DNA of 64,000 nucleotides from Candidatus Amarolinea dominans (GTDB lineage Bacteria > Chloroflexota > Anaerolineae > SSC4 > Amarolineaceae), in contig JADJYJ010000004.1 in the NCBI GenBank assembly GCA_016719785.1, positions 348,159 to 412,158 on the forward strand, written 5' to 3'. Of the stretch, positions 16,116-26,087 are shown in pieces; the stretch's first letter is position 1, and each line of letters starts with the position of its first letter. Made by a program: the position numbers and the translations under genes. The notes below the pieces were generated by a model. That model worked only from the letters and a program-made list of their open reading frames with translations. It was not told the DNA's origin and did not search any database.

Positions 16116-17527
16116 ATCTCCATGTGGCCTTGCGAATTGCCCCCCGCGAACTCGTCAGCTTCACCGGCGCTGGCGGTAAGACCACGGCCATGTTTCGCCT
16201 GGCGCAAGAGTTGGCCGCTGCGGGCTGGCACGTGGTCACCACGTCCACGACGCGCATCTTTTCCACTCAAACCCGCCTGGCGCCGTGCCACTTGCGCCTC
16301 GATCAACTGACCTACCTGCCGTTTGAATTGACCGCTGCCCTGGCTATCCACCGCCATGTGCTGATCACAGGCCCCACCGATGACATCGAGGACAAAGCAC
16401 CGGGAGTGCCGATTGACACCGTTGAGGCGATCAGCCGCCTGCCGGGCGTGGATGCGGTGTTGGTCGAAGCGGATGGCGCGCGTATGCGCCCGCTGAAGGC
16501 GCCGGCCGCGCATGAGCCGGTGGTGCCGGCCAGCACGACGCTGTTGGTGCCGGTGGTTGGCCTGGATGTGCTGGGAGAGCCGCTGACAGAAGCTCATGTG
16601 CATCGGCCGGCGCGCGTTGCCGCGTTGACCGGGCTGGCCGCGGGCGAGACGATCAGCGCGGAGGCCATCGCCGCGCTGCTGGGCCACGAGCAGGGCGGAT
16701 TGAAGGGCTGTCCCCCAGGCGCACGCGTCGTGCCTTTGCTCAACAAGCTCGACCGTCTGTCGCCAGATCAACGTGAGGCGGTCACGGCGCAGATCGCGCA
16801 GCGCCTCTTGCGGCAGACGCCTGCGATCAGTGACGTGCTCATGGGCGCGGTTGCCACGCCCGTGCCTGTCGTCGAGGCGGTTGGCCGCGTGGCGGGCGTC
16901 ATCCTGGCGGCAGGCGCCGCGCAGCGCTTGGGCCGGCTCAAGCAACTGCTGCCCTGGCAGGACACCACCCTGCTCAATCATGTCATCCGCCAGGCGCTGG
17001 CCAGCAGCAGCCTCGACCCAATCATCGTCGTGCTCGGCTGCCAGGCGGAGATCATCCGGCCTACGTTGGCGCCATTTGGCACGCGCATCCGGGTCGTCAC
17101 TAACCCGGCCTGGGCCGAGGGTCAGTCCACCTCGGTTCATGCTGCGATCCACGCCCTGGGCACGCACGAGGCGCCGGTGGCCGCGGCCGTTTTCCTGCTG
17201 GCCGATCAGCCGGACGTGACGCCGGCGCTGGTGGATGCCCTGGTGGCCCGGCATCGCACGACCCTGGCGCCGCTGGTGGTTCCCTATTACCAGGAGCAGC
17301 GCGGCAACCCTGTACTCTTCGACCGGCGCACCTTCGGCGATTTGTTGGCAGTGACGGGCGATGTCGGCGGACGCCCGCTGTTGCACACCTACGCCAACGA
17401 GCTGTCCATCGTCGCCTGCAAGCAGCCGGCGCCGCGCGATATTGACACCGCTGCCGACCTGGAGATGCCCCCGTCGCCAACGCCGCTCGCCGGTGGAACG
17501 GATCGGATGATGAGGAGCATTACCTGA
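16112..17527 (+). CDS. YqeC-MocA fusion (Se/Mo cofactor maturation and cytidylyltransferase)
   Basis: 471 residues. The N-terminal half (1 to about 255) is YqeC-like, with a P-loop GAGGKTT near residue 21 and VDAVLVEADGARMRPLK. The C-terminal half starts at about residue 262 with VILAAGAAQRLG and KQLLPW, the nucleotidyltransferase signature of MocA, which joins CTP to molybdopterin to make MCD. The GTG start lies in the GTGA overlap with yqeB. YqeC and MocA are separate proteins in most genomes with this pathway, so the fusion is notable and supports a joint function in maturing the hydroxylase encoded just upstream. Confidence 0.85.
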   Translation: MNLHVALRIAPRELVSFTGAGGKTTAMFRLAQELAAAGWHVVTTSTTRIFSTQTRLAPCHLRLDQLTYLPFELTAALAIHRHVLITGPTDDIEDKAPGVPIDTVEAISRLPGVDAVLVEADGARMRPLKAPAAHEPVVPASTTLLVPVVGLDVLGEPLTEAHVHRPARVAALTGLAAGETISAEAIAALLGHEQGGLKGCPPGARVVPLLNKLDRLSPDQREAVTAQIAQRLLRQTPAISDVLMGAVATPVPVVEAVGRVAGVILAAGAAQRLGRLKQLLPWQDTTLLNHVIRQALASSSLDPIIVVLGCQAEIIRPTLAPFGTRIRVVTNPAWAEGQSTSVHAAIHALGTHEAPVAAAVFLLADQPDVTPALVDALVARHRTTLAPLVVPYYQEQRGNPVLFDRRTFGDLLAVTGDVGGRPLLHTYANELSIVACKQPAPRDIDTAADLEMPPSPTPLAGGTDRMMRSIT

Positions 17528-17529
17528 CT

Positions 17530-18707
17530 ATGCGAATTGCACTTCTACTTGACGCTTACAAACCGATCATCAACGGCATCACCACGTTTGTCAGCCTGCA
17601 CAAGCGGGCGCTGGAAGAGGCCGGGCACGAACCCTGGATCATCACCCTGGGACATACCGATTACCAGGATGACGAGTTCCGGGTTGTGCGCTCAAAGGCA
17701 GTACCCTTGTCGAACACCGGCTATCATATCAACTTCGGCTATAACCGTGAGATACGCGAGCTGCTGCGCACCATGGACATTTTGCATGTCCACCACCCCT
17801 TTCTCAGCGGCGCCATGGCGACTACTCTGGGACCGCGCTATGGCGTTCCGGTACTGTTCACCAGCCACACGCGCTACGACCTCTATGCGCAGCAGTATCT
17901 CCCTATCTTACCAGCCACCATGTCTGACACCTTCCTGGAGACGTTTTTCCCGGCGTTCGCCCAACGTTGCAGCCTGGTCATTGCCCCGTCGGCCGGCATC
18001 CAGGAGGTTCTGCGCCGCTGGGGGGTACAGGGCCGGATCGAAGTAGTGCCGAATGGTATCGAACTGGAGCACTTCCGCGCGCCAGACTGGCACACCACGC
18101 GCAGCGCGCTGGGGCTGAGCGAGACAGGATCGGTGGCGGTCTTCGTGGGGCGCATGTCCGGCGAAAAGAACATCCAGACCCTGCTGCGGGCATTTGCCCC
18201 GGTGACGAGCGAGTGTCCAGACGCCCATTTGCTCATGATTGGCGGTGGCCCTGAATTGGATGACTTTCGCAAACTCACGCAGGAGATGGGCATCGCGTCC
18301 CAGGTTCTGTTCACCGGCTCCATCCCGTATGAGCACATGCCTGGCTACCTGGCGCTGGCCGATTTCTTCGTGACCGCCAGCGTGAGCGAGGTGCATCCGA
18401 TGACGGTGCTGGAAGCGATGGCCTCGGACTGCCGGTGCTTGGCATTGACTCGCCGGGCATCAGCGACACCGTCGTCAATGGGCAGAACGGATTCGTGGTG
18501 CAGCACGACTACGCGGCGTTGGCCCTGAAGATGCTGCGCCTGTTCTCGGAGCCAGAACTGCGCGCCAGCCTGGCAGCCGGCGCCCGCCAGACCAGTACGC
18601 TCTATGACATTCACACGACCACGCAACGCTACGTGGAGATCTACGAGGAGCAGGTACGCCAACGCCGTCCGGCCCGCCGGCGCTGGTGGACGCAGGGGCG
18701 TCGTTAA
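17530..18707 (+). CDS. Glycosyltransferase family 4 (frameshifted)
   Basis: The first frame (17530-18528) gives a GT4 N-terminal domain (ALLLDAYKPIINGITTFV) and most of the nucleotide-sugar domain (VFVGRMSGEKNIQTLL, EVHPMTVLEAMA). At about 18428 the family sequence continues in another frame as LPVLGIDSPGISDTVVNG and ends at 18707. One base appears to be missing in GCCTCGGACTGCCG, where an S-G-L-P-V stretch is expected. Restored, the protein is about 392 residues, normal for GT4 enzymes of the SqdX/PimB type that transfer sugars to lipids. It may be a sequencing error or a recent inactivation. The gene follows MocA by 2 bp. Confidence 0.8.
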
Positions 18708-18733
18708 GCGCGCGTGACGCGCGCGCGGCTATT

Positions 18734-18762
18734 TTGACAGCCAAGAACATTTGTGCTATCAT
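18734..18762 (+). promoter_or_regulatory. recA promoter with embedded DinR-like box
   Basis: TTGACA (18734-18739), 17 bp, TATCAT (18757-18762), a near-consensus promoter. The spacer holds GAACATTTGTGC (18745-18756), one base off the GAAC-N4-GTTC core of the Gram-positive SOS box, placed where a repressor would block polymerase. Confidence 0.7.
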
Positions 18763-18814
18763 TCGATCTACCTTTGTTTTTCTACACATGACACCGGATA
18801 AGGAGACCTGACAC

Positions 18815-19960
18815 ATGGCAGCGAGTAAAAGCACCACCCCGACCGACAAGAGCACTTCCAGCCGAAACCCTATGGCTGGCAAATCGAAAGCCCTGGAAAC
18901 CACTATCGCCAGCCTGACCAAGCGCTACGGCGAGGGTACCGTGATGAAGATGGGGGACGCCACGGAACTACACATAGACTCCATCCCAACCGGGGCGCTC
19001 TCGCTTGATCTGGCCCTGGGCATTGGCGGCGTGCCACGCGGGCGCGTCATCGAGATTTATGGACCGGAGTCTTCCGGCAAAACTACCCTGTGTCAACACA
19101 TCATCGCCGAAGCGCAAAAGCGCGGCGGTATTTGCGCCTTCATTGATGTGGAGCACGCGTTGGATCCCAAATACGCCGAACGCTGCGGCGTCAACGTGGA
19201 TGCGCTCTACGTATCGCAGCCCGACACGGGCGAGCAGGCGCTGGAAATCGCCGAGGCGTTGGTGCGTTCCGGCGCCATTGATGTGCTGGTGGTGGATTCG
19301 GTGGCGGCCCTGGTGCCGCGGGCCGAAATCGAAGGGGAGATGGGCGACAGCCACGTGGGTCTGCAGGCTCGCCTGATGAGCCAGGCGCTGCGCAAGCTGT
19401 CAGGCGCGATCAAGCATTCCAACACAGTCATGATCTTCACCAACCAGTTGCGCCAGAAGATCGGCGTCATGTTCGGCAACCCGGAGACGACTAGCGGCGG
19501 GATGGCGCTCAAGTTCTACGCTTCGGTGCGCATGGACATCCGCAAGATCGAGACACTGAAGAGCGGCAATGACATGGTGGGCAGCCGCACACGCGTCACC
19601 ATCAAGAAGAACAAGGTGGCGCCGCCCTTCCGTGTGGCCGAATTCGACATCATGTATAATGAAGGCATCTCCAGAGAAGGAGATGCGCTCGATCTCGGCG
19701 TCTCCATGGGGTTGGTGGACAAGCGCGGCAGTTACTTTGCCTACAGCGACATGCGGCTGGGCCAGGGGCGTGAAAACGCCAAGCTGTTCCTGCGCGAGCA
19801 CCCCGAGCTGATGGCACAGATGGAGGGCGAAATCCGTCGGAAGGCAGGCATCGGCGTGCATAACTTCGAGCCAACCGACACGCCTGCCGTCGTGCCTTTC
19901 CATACCGGTGGTGCCGCCAGTGACGAGTTGGAAGACGAGGATTACGCGGCTGCAGCCTGA
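18815..19960 (+). CDS. recA: Recombinase A
   Basis: 381 residues, full length. Walker A GPESSGKT is near residue 83, followed by IDVEHALDP, the VLVVDSVAALVPRAEIEGEMGD Walker B/L1 region, and the TNQLRQKIGVMFGNPETTSGG L2 region that binds DNA. RecA coats single-stranded DNA, drives strand exchange and triggers LexA cleavage. The first 25 residues are a low-complexity Ser/Thr extension, and the tail is acidic as usual. AAGGAG lies 9 bp before the ATG. It has its own promoter and terminator. No recX or lexA is adjacent. Confidence 0.98.
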   Translation: MAASKSTTPTDKSTSSRNPMAGKSKALETTIASLTKRYGEGTVMKMGDATELHIDSIPTGALSLDLALGIGGVPRGRVIEIYGPESSGKTTLCQHIIAEAQKRGGICAFIDVEHALDPKYAERCGVNVDALYVSQPDTGEQALEIAEALVRSGAIDVLVVDSVAALVPRAEIEGEMGDSHVGLQARLMSQALRKLSGAIKHSNTVMIFTNQLRQKIGVMFGNPETTSGGMALKFYASVRMDIRKIETLKSGNDMVGSRTRVTIKKNKVAPPFRVAEFDIMYNEGISREGDALDLGVSMGLVDKRGSYFAYSDMRLGQGRENAKLFLREHPELMAQMEGEIRRKAGIGVHNFEPTDTPAVVPFHTGGAASDELEDEDYAAAA

Positions 19961-19964
19961 AACT

Positions 19965-20032
19965 ACTGCAAGCGGGCACGAATTGCGCCTGTTTCCTTAG
20001 GCGGAAAAGTGAAGCCTATTCCCGCTTGCAGT
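19965..20032. repeat. 12-bp inverted repeat after recA
   Basis: ACTGCAAGCGGG (19965-19976) and CCCGCTTGCAGT (20021-20032) are perfectly complementary, 44 bp apart, directly after the recA stop. Confidence 0.5.
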
Positions 20033-20077
20033 ATAGCACGACACCCGCTTGATCCGCTGCCATGACAGGCAGACCAG

Positions 20078-20125
20078 AAGAAAGCCCAACGCGACGCTCA
20101 CCGGTCGCGCTGGGCTTTCTTGTTT
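20078..20125 (+). terminator. recA-distal Rho-independent terminator
   Basis: AAGAAAGCCCAACGCGAC (20078-20095) pairs with GTCGCGCTGGGCTTTCTT (20104-20121) with one mismatch, then TGTTT. The A/T-flanked stem could work in both directions. The remaining 220 bp to the next gene show no other clear element. Confidence 0.8.
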
Positions 20126-20344
20126 GTACGAAAAATCACCAACCCCTCGCGATGCAAGATGCTTTCCGTGTTCGCTTCTTTGATACCGCACGCGTGCAAT
20201 CGCGAGTGCGCTTAGGATTCGTAAGAGGCGTCCTGCCGCATTGTGCCGAGAGTAGGCTGACAAACACAAGAAGCCGTGTTTTTTGCGAATCCCTAGTTCT
20301 GGATCACAATCACGTTCCCAGTTTCCGTTCTCAGGAGGCAAACC

Positions 20345-23300
20345 ATGAAATCACGCTCAAATGCAGTGCTGTTGGCGCTGTTCGCTACCCTGGCGCTCTT
20401 GCTTGGCGGTGCCCTGATCGTGGCCGCCGGCAGTGATGCGGCGCCGGCACAGCAGAGCGGCCTGGTGATTACTATCGCCAAAGCCGTGGATCCAACCGAG
20501 GTGGGAGTCAACGAAACGATCTCCTACACCGTTTCACTCCACAACGACAGTCCACAGATGGTCAGCGGTGTGGTCGCCACCGACGCGCTGCCCTCGCTGG
20601 TCATGTACGAGCCAGGCTCGGCCAGCGCCACATCCGGCGTCGTCACGGTTGATGGCAATTACATCACCTGGGTTGGCGACGTGCCAGGCGGGGCCGAGGT
20701 GCAAATCTACTTCCGCGCTAAAATTGGCCCACAGGTAGCCTGCAAGACGATCATCATCAATCACGCCTTCGTCAGGGTGGGTACCCTTGTCGGGCAGTCA
20801 CCGCCGGCCGCTATCCAGGTCATCTGCCCGGACTTGGGCGATGCGCCGGACAACACCAATCACTTTGGCGTGAGCATGACCGCCTATCCTCCGGGCGGCC
20901 CTCTTGGAATCGCCGCACGCTATCCCACGGTCTATGGCGGCCCTCCCGGCTCTGTGCGCGGCCCTTATCATCGCTTTAGCCGTTCTGACTCCTGGCTGGG
21001 GCATAACGTGAGTGGCGAGGCCGATGCTGACCTGTTTTGGGACAACGATGGCATGCGCAACATCGAGCCGCCGCCCGACGTGCCTAACCATGACGGGTTC
21101 GATGACGGCGTGCTCGGCGGTGCGCTCGTAGACTGCCAATCTTCCATCTTCAACTACACCGTCACGATTGTTGGCCCGGCCGCTACCCGTTATTTCAATG
21201 CCTGGTTCGATTACAACCAGGACGGTGACTGGGAAGATGTCATTCCGTGCGCCGACGGCACGGCAGCCACTGAGTGGGCCGTACAGAACCAGACTATTGG
21301 CTTCGGCCCCGGATTCTACACGATTACGACACCGGCGTTTACTCCCTCGTTGCCGGCCGCTGTCAACAAAATGTGGATGCGCATGACGCTGACGCGTAAT
21401 GAGCAGCCGCCGATCAACCCGTTTACTTCCATCCCCGACGGTCGCGGCCCTGACGCCGGCTACGTCTACGGCGAGACGGAGGATTACTTCTTCATCAACG
21501 AGCAGCAGGGCGAGCCACACCTGCAGGCGGTCAAGACGGTCAACACCAACCTGACGACGCCCGGCAGCACGCTGACCTACTCCATTGTCATCTCCAACAC
21601 CGGCAACGCGCCGGCCAACGGGGTGCAGTTCCAGGACCTGATTCCGGCCGGGACAACCTATGTGGGAGGCAGCGCGACCGCGACCAGCGGCAGCGTGAGC
21701 TACGGTGGTGGCATGGTCCAATGGAACGGGAACATTCCGCCCGGCGGCAGCGTGACCATCACCTTCCAGGTGACCGTCAACGCCAACTTCCAGTGCCCCG
21801 GCACGGTGCAGAACGTGGGTACCGTGCTGTTCAATGGACAAGTCCTCAGCACCAACCCGGTCTATACAGAAATTTGGTGCCCGCCGCCGCAAATCACCAT
21901 CCAGAAGGTGGTCAACCCAACGCATGCGTCCGTGGGCGACACCTTGATGTACACGATCACGATCAACAATCCAACGACGACCAACATCGTGGGCGCCACG
22001 GCTGAGGACCAGATCCCGGCAGGCACCTCATACGTCCCCTCCAGCGCCTGGGCCAGCAGTGGCAGTGCCACCTACGTCCCCAACAAGGTGGTCTGGACGG
22101 GCAATGTCCCGGCCGGTGGATCGGTCACCTTTGGCTTCAGCGTCTTGGTTGGCTCCACCGCCACCCCACAAGAGTGCGGCGGTCGCATCGAAAACAAGGC
22201 GGAGCTGCACCTCAATGGCGCGATCATCGCCTCCAATCCGGCCCACACCCAGATCATGTGCCCCGACCTGGGTGATGCACCAGACAGCAGCAATCACTTC
22301 CCCAATACGATGCAGGCCTACAGCAGCGGCGTGCTCGGTCGTTTCCCCACGGTCTTCGATGCGGCCACCGGCTTGCCCGAAGGCCCGAAACACTGGCTGC
22401 CACGCGCCGATGCCTGGCTCGGCCAGTGGGTCAGCGGTGAGCGCGATGCCGATCTGACGCCAGACGAGGATGTGCGCCCCAACCTGGAGCCGCCCTTGAA
22501 TCGGCCGGATCAGGATCGCTTCGATGACGGCATCGTGATGCCGATCAGCCTGCTCTCCTGCCAGCCCAACACCTTCAACTTCATGGTGTCCGCCCAGCCC
22601 GGCGCGGCCCGCAGCCGGATTGCCAATGTCTGGTTCGACTATAACCAAGACGGCGACTGGGAAGACAGCTTCCAGTGCGCGAATGGCATGCTGGCCCAGG
22701 AATGGGCCGTGCAGAACCAGGCGGTCCCCATTCCCGCCTCTGGCGCTTTCGCCAGCCTGCCGTTCGCCACCACGCCTTACTTTGCCTGGACACCGATGGC
22801 GAATACCAAGCTGTGGATGCGCATCACCCTGTCCGATATGCCGGCGCCGACCATCATCGGCGGCCCGGCCGATGGCCGCGGTCCCGCCGCCGGCTACCAC
22901 TTTGGCGAGACTGAAGACTATTTCCTGCCGGGCCGTCCGGGCGAGCCGCCGCATCTGAGTTTGCGGAAGTCCGCGGACGTGCAGCATGGCTGGATTGGCG
23001 ACACGATCACCTACAGTATCACGGTGAAGAACCTGAGCAATGTGCCGGCCAATGGCCTGGTCGTGCAAGATCCGATCCCCGCCGGCACGGTCTACGTCAG
23101 CGGCAGCGTCTCCTCCACGGTGCCCACCGCCACCTTCACGGGCACGGCCATCCAATGGACGGGCAACCTGCCGCCGATGGGCCAGGTGACAATCCGATTC
23201 AAGGTGACTGTCGTGGGCAACCCTGTCGTTCCGCCCGAGTGTAACCAAAAGATCACCAATCGGGCCACGCTGACCTCGCCGGATGGCGTCACGCTGACGT

Positions 23301-25777
23301 CGAACCCGGTCCACTTCTTCCTGATCTGCCCAGATCTGGGTGATGCTCCGGACACCACCAACCACTTCGGCGCGGCGATGACCGCCTATCCCGCCGTACC
23401 AGCCAACTACCCCACCGTGTTCGACCCCGGGACCGGCGCCGTGCAAGGCCCGCGCCATCGTTTGCCGAAGGCTGATGCCTTCCTGGGGCGTGGCGTGACC
23501 GGTGAGCGCGACGCTGACCTGATGCCTGACCAGGATGGCCTGACGAACCTCGACCCGCCGGCCAACGTGGCTAACCGCGACCGGATGGACGATGGCCTGG
23601 TGCGCCCTCTCCTCCTACCCAACTGCCAGCCCACACGCATCAGCTACGTGGTGACGGTGGTCGGTCCGGCCCGCGCTCGTTATGTCAATGTGTGGTTCGA
23701 TTGGAATCGTGATGGCGACTGGGAAGACCTCTTCCAGTGCGCCGGCATGGCGGTCACGGCCGATGAATGGGCGGTCAAGAACCAGGTCATAGCCTCTGGC
23801 CCCGGCGTGTATACGATCACATCGCCGCTGTTCCTGCCCTTCAACGCCAATCCCAATCAGTCCCTGTGGCTGCGGGTGACTCTGTCGGAAGTGCCCGCAC
23901 CCATCAACTCGGTCACGCTGCGGCCTGATGGTCGCGGCCCGGCCGGCGGCTATCGCTTCGGCGAGACGGAAGACTACTTCAACGGCGACGGCAACGGCAA
24001 CCCAGACGTGTGGGTGATCAAGACCTTGCGCCGCATCGAACCTGTCGAGGCCTCGGTTCCCGGACAGCCGGGCGGCGGCTGGCGCGCGCTGTGGCACATG
24101 GACTATGGCAACAGCGGCACCGCCACCGCGAACAATGTCGGCGTCACCGACGTGTTTCCCACCGGCATGAGCTATGCCAGCAGTTCCTCGAACCCGAATC
24201 ACGAACCGCCGGCAGTGGGTGGCACAAGCGCCACCTGGAGCATCGGCACCCTGGCGCCTGGCGACAACGGCTTCATTGATCTGTGGCTGTACGCGCCAGC
24301 GACAAGCATGCCCTCAGGGACCATCATCACGAACACGGCGACGATCAGCACGACGACCCCGGGTGATGATCCAACCAACAATACGTCGAGCGCCAGTGGC
24401 ATCATCCCGCTGATGCCGCCGCGCATCACCTGGCCGCTGGCTGGCACCACCTGCTCAGGCAACATCACCGTGACCGGCACGAGTGCCCTCGGCACGGTGG
24501 TGGATGTCTACGTGGACGGCGGCCTGGTTGGCACCGCCACAACCGATGGGAGTGGCAACTGGAGCTTGCCGGTGACGGGTCTGACCGATGGCGCTCATGC
24601 CATCTACGCGGTGGCTCGCTTGGGCGCCAACACCAGTCCGCCATCGCCCACGGTGGTTGTTATCGTGGACAGCACGCTGACCTGGGATCCGCTCTCCCTG
24701 ACCTTCACGGCCTACTATGGCGGCTCGCCCTATGTGCAACACATCATGAACGGGTCGGGACGGGCCGATCCCACGGGATGGACGGTGCGCCTGCGCCCGC
24801 CCTTCACCTACACCGTGGACGTGCATGTCTGCTGCGATGACCCGGCCACCGCGCAGGTCACGCTGACCGTGGGCATCACGCCTTACGTGATGAGCCACAT
24901 CGGCGGCGGCTGGTTCCAGACAGTGATCCCCGGCGTCACCAATCCCAGTGTACCGATGTCACTGGCTTGTACGTGCGACGGCACCACCACCACAGGCGAC
25001 GGCACCGGCCTGATTGATCCGGACGGCTACGTCTTCGATGTGGATACCGGGGTGGACAAGACTGACCCCATCATCAATCTGCTGGGCCGCACCGTAACGG
25101 CGCTGGAGGAGGACGACAGCAGCAACTGGAACCGCTGGCCGGCCGAGCTGTACGAGGCGCAGATCAACCCGCAGGTGACCGGGGTGGATGGCTACTACAG
25201 CTTCTTCACGCCGCCTGGCAACTACCGCATTACCGTCGCCGGCGATGCACTTTACCAGCCGTACCGAAGTTGGACGCTCACCGTGGTGGATACGCCGCAG
25301 CATCTGGACGTTCCGCTGACCAAGGTCTCTGCCAGTGCGCAGGCTGCCGTGAGTGTTGACGCCAGCGGCTTCCAGCCGTCTGCGATCCAGGTGTGGCAGG
25401 GCGCCACGGTTTCCTGGCAGAACACCGAACTGACGGACGGCGACTTCCACAGCGCGACCAGCGACCTCGACGCCCGCGCGAACACATGGGGCTTCGACTC
25501 CGGCCTGCTGGATCGCGACCAGACCTATCAACGCCAGTTCAACAACATCGGCATGTTCACCTACTTCGATGTGGAGAACACAGGCGCCACCGGCTCGGTG
25601 CAGGTCTGCAAACGCACCGATGTGAACTGCAGCAACACGGTGGATGTGCTCGACCTGAGCGCCGCGGCGGCAGCCTGGCACAACGCCTACGACAGTCTGT
25701 ACGATATCAATGACGATGGCTCCATCAGCATCGCAGACATTCAGATGATTGCCGCCGACTTTGGCTGGGCCTTCTAG
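20345..25777 (+). CDS. Giant secreted DUF11/GEVED protein with dockerin-like C-terminus
   Basis: 1810 residues. A signal peptide (about 1-34) precedes five DUF11-type beta-sandwich repeats (roughly 38-160, 390-515, 516-640, 870-995, 1222-1360) interleaved with three GEVED modules (about 160-383, 640-860, 996-1212). Each GEVED module carries DLGDAPD, an NVWFDYNQDGDWED-like calcium-type loop and GETEDYF. Then come an Ig-like domain (about 1360-1446), a beta-rich region, a cupredoxin-like domain (about 1665-1755, QPSAIQVWQGATVSW) and two dockerin type I-like calcium loops (DVNCSNTVDVLDLS and DINDDGSISIADIQ). It is probably a cell-surface or matrix adhesin. AGGAGG precedes the ATG. No cohesin gene is present in this window. 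Confidence 0.88.
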   Translation: MKSRSNAVLLALFATLALLLGGALIVAAGSDAAPAQQSGLVITIAKAVDPTEVGVNETISYTVSLHNDSPQMVSGVVATDALPSLVMYEPGSASATSGVVTVDGNYITWVGDVPGGAEVQIYFRAKIGPQVACKTIIINHAFVRVGTLVGQSPPAAIQVICPDLGDAPDNTNHFGVSMTAYPPGGPLGIAARYPTVYGGPPGSVRGPYHRFSRSDSWLGHNVSGEADADLFWDNDGMRNIEPPPDVPNHDGFDDGVLGGALVDCQSSIFNYTVTIVGPAATRYFNAWFDYNQDGDWEDVIPCADGTAATEWAVQNQTIGFGPGFYTITTPAFTPSLPAAVNKMWMRMTLTRNEQPPINPFTSIPDGRGPDAGYVYGETEDYFFINEQQGEPHLQAVKTVNTNLTTPGSTLTYSIVISNTGNAPANGVQFQDLIPAGTTYVGGSATATSGSVSYGGGMVQWNGNIPPGGSVTITFQVTVNANFQCPGTVQNVGTVLFNGQVLSTNPVYTEIWCPPPQITIQKVVNPTHASVGDTLMYTITINNPTTTNIVGATAEDQIPAGTSYVPSSAWASSGSATYVPNKVVWTGNVPAGGSVTFGFSVLVGSTATPQECGGRIENKAELHLNGAIIASNPAHTQIMCPDLGDAPDSSNHFPNTMQAYSSGVLGRFPTVFDAATGLPEGPKHWLPRADAWLGQWVSGERDADLTPDEDVRPNLEPPLNRPDQDRFDDGIVMPISLLSCQPNTFNFMVSAQPGAARSRIANVWFDYNQDGDWEDSFQCANGMLAQEWAVQNQAVPIPASGAFASLPFATTPYFAWTPMANTKLWMRITLSDMPAPTIIGGPADGRGPAAGYHFGETEDYFLPGRPGEPPHLSLRKSADVQHGWIGDTITYSITVKNLSNVPANGLVVQDPIPAGTVYVSGSVSSTVPTATFTGTAIQWTGNLPPMGQVTIRFKVTVVGNPVVPPECNQKITNRATLTSPDGVTLTSNPVHFFLICPDLGDAPDTTNHFGAAMTAYPAVPANYPTVFDPGTGAVQGPRHRLPKADAFLGRGVTGERDADLMPDQDGLTNLDPPANVANRDRMDDGLVRPLLLPNCQPTRISYVVTVVGPARARYVNVWFDWNRDGDWEDLFQCAGMAVTADEWAVKNQVIASGPGVYTITSPLFLPFNANPNQSLWLRVTLSEVPAPINSVTLRPDGRGPAGGYRFGETEDYFNGDGNGNPDVWVIKTLRRIEPVEASVPGQPGGGWRALWHMDYGNSGTATANNVGVTDVFPTGMSYASSSSNPNHEPPAVGGTSATWSIGTLAPGDNGFIDLWLYAPATSMPSGTIITNTATISTTTPGDDPTNNTSSASGIIPLMPPRITWPLAGTTCSGNITVTGTSALGTVVDVYVDGGLVGTATTDGSGNWSLPVTGLTDGAHAIYAVARLGANTSPPSPTVVVIVDSTLTWDPLSLTFTAYYGGSPYVQHIMNGSGRADPTGWTVRLRPPFTYTVDVHVCCDDPATAQVTLTVGITPYVMSHIGGGWFQTVIPGVTNPSVPMSLACTCDGTTTTGDGTGLIDPDGYVFDVDTGVDKTDPIINLLGRTVTALEEDDSSNWNRWPAELYEAQINPQVTGVDGYYSFFTPPGNYRITVAGDALYQPYRSWTLTVVDTPQHLDVPLTKVSASAQAAVSVDASGFQPSAIQVWQGATVSWQNTELTDGDFHSATSDLDARANTWGFDSGLLDRDQTYQRQFNNIGMFTYFDVENTGATGSVQVCKRTDVNCSNTVDVLDLSAAAAAWHNAYDSLYDINDDGSISIADIQMIAADFGWAF

Positions 25778-25803
25778 CCGCTGATTTCACCCCGACCAGG
25801 AAT

Positions 25804-25875
25804 CCTCGTCGCAGCGACGATGGGCGCTCCTCCCCCCCACAGGACCGCCAGAAGCCGCTGCGACGAGGTCTTTTT
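25804..25875 (+). terminator. Terminator of the giant surface protein gene
   Basis: CCTCGTCGCAGCG (25804-25816) pairs with CGCTGCGACGAGG (25856-25868), followed by TCTTTTT. Confidence 0.75.
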
Positions 25876-25973
25876 GGGGAAGAAAGACCTGGCTGTCAAA
25901 ACGCCAGCATCCATCCGCAGACGATACGACTCACCCCGGGGTGCTCCGACAACTGTCTGCGGATTCGCTGCAA

Positions 25974-26068
25974 GGCTCTCCGTGTCCGTTCAGCCTCTCT
26001 AGTGTGGGGGAGCGAGAGTAGGGCAGGACTCATTGTCTGTCTACTGAACGGACACGAGAGAGCCTTTT
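25974..26068. repeat. 20-bp inverted repeat with T-run
   Basis: GGCTCTCCGTGTCCGTTCAG (25974-25993) pairs with 26044-26064 with one bulge across a 50-base loop, followed by TTTTATT. It may be a second terminator or the end of a small mobile repeat. Confidence 0.5.
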
Positions 26069-26087
26069 ATTGTCCGCGACCGCCCTC

